Shown here in pieces: positions 63,573-64,000 of a stretch of DNA of 64,000 bases (its first letter is position 1; the number at the start of each line of letters is the position of its first letter). The DNA comes from Artocarpus heterophyllus (taxonomy: Eukaryota > Streptophyta > Magnoliopsida > Rosales > Moraceae). Both the position numbers and the translations under genes were made by a program. The notes beneath the pieces are model-generated. The model saw only the letters and a program-made list of their open reading frames with translations. It did not search any database and was not told where the DNA came from. The DNA lies in NCBI GenBank assembly GCA_025403435.1, contig CM046327.1, positions 14,996,218-15,060,217 on the forward strand, given 5' to 3'.

Positions 63573-64000
63573 GACCGCGACAGCTAAGATTACGCGTTTT
63601 TCACGCGTATCTTATCAGATATTGATCCGAACTTGATTCTGTTTCGATTTTTGAGACCTAATCTGATATGGACTGACCCCAAGGACCAATAGGTATAAAA
63701 AGGGAGTGAGTCTAATGATTTACTTAGATCAATTTGAGAGATTAAGAGTGATACTCTTCTAGTGAGCATCTGAAAACTCCCTGAGAGCTTTTGTTCACAA
63801 ATCACGAACACTAGCTTTGGGTTCTCTCTATTGGTTGGAAGGAGAGTCACCGGTGGAAGAGCTGTACGTGTGAGCCCACACTCACTCCGGTTGTGGATAG
63901 AGAATAGCAAAGAAGACCAGTTGGTTGAGGCTCTTCTGGAACGTTACTTCTCTACACAGGTCGCGGAGGTTCTTCGGCACACTGAGGTTAGTAAGATCTG

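Larger units (their letters stand above)
62060..64000 (+). mobile_element. Probable LTR or 5' region of a retrotransposon extending past the right edge
   Basis: From TGTTAGACATGTATGC (62060) onward the base composition rises and no gene is present. A promoter-like block has CCAAT at 63686-63690 and TATAAAAAGG at 63694-63703, followed by about 280 bases resembling an R-U5 leader. A tandem duplication (63197-63345) and an inverted TTCGGCxTGCC array (63498-63572) lie upstream of it, as in enhancer regions of long LTRs. The LTR start is a guess from TG and the change in composition; no second LTR, primer site or coding domain is inside the window. Confidence 0.45.

Overview
The window is nuclear DNA of a flowering plant, most likely a core eudicot. 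It is AT-rich, its genes are split by GT-AG introns, and the space between genes is filled with plant transposable elements. The protein-coding genes match plant families, and their order recalls two duplicated Arabidopsis regions (from memory, At5g67510-At5g67530 and At3g49890-At3g49910). The species cannot be named from the sequence.

Five genes can be modelled exon by exon with consistent phases. From left to right they are: (1) a U-box/cyclophilin protein (PUB49/CYP65 type, 3350-7150, minus, 11 exons, 596 aa); (2) an unrecognised conserved-looking protein (8506-10710, plus, 4 exons, 227 aa); (3) plastid-type adenylyl-sulfate kinase (24224-29356, minus, 7 exons, 287 aa); (4) a BTB/POZ protein of the NPH3-related kind (42174-45770, minus, 4 exons, 497 aa, including a first exon too short to stand out as an ORF); (5) intronless ribosomal protein L26 (56572-57012, plus, 146 aa). 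Genes 1 and 2 share a 1.36 kb divergent promoter region. The genes do not form a pathway: they are housekeeping, sulfur-assimilation and signalling functions held together by ancestry. Between genes 2 and 3 lie two paralogous ORFs for unfamiliar small hydrophobic proteins (15678-15887 and 22506-22712). They share an identical 13-residue core, and short flanking matches suggest they sit in a tandem segmental duplication.

Mobile elements dominate the rest. A Ty3/gypsy chromovirus-like retrotransposon (47659-53285, minus) has 304-bp LTRs, a tRNA-Met primer site and a polypurine tract, but its gag-pol frame carries several stops. A 2360-bp solo LTR (33181-35540) is flanked by a perfect TTATA duplication. 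A Tat-type gypsy pol relic (36490-38310) runs into a CACTA-like terminus. There is also a copia reverse transcriptase relic (59040-59440), a tRNA-type SINE candidate (about 40760-41028), two copies of an older dispersed repeat (one split by the chromovirus), several long-inverted-repeat foldback elements and MITE families, a GC-rich hairpin plus 59-bp tandem array (31330-31520), and a probable LTR promoter region running off the right edge (about 62060-64000).

No CRISPR array, operon, rRNA or convincing tRNA gene was seen. Exon boundaries rest on splice-site reading, codon phase and remembered family sequence; element ends without target-site duplications are approximate.
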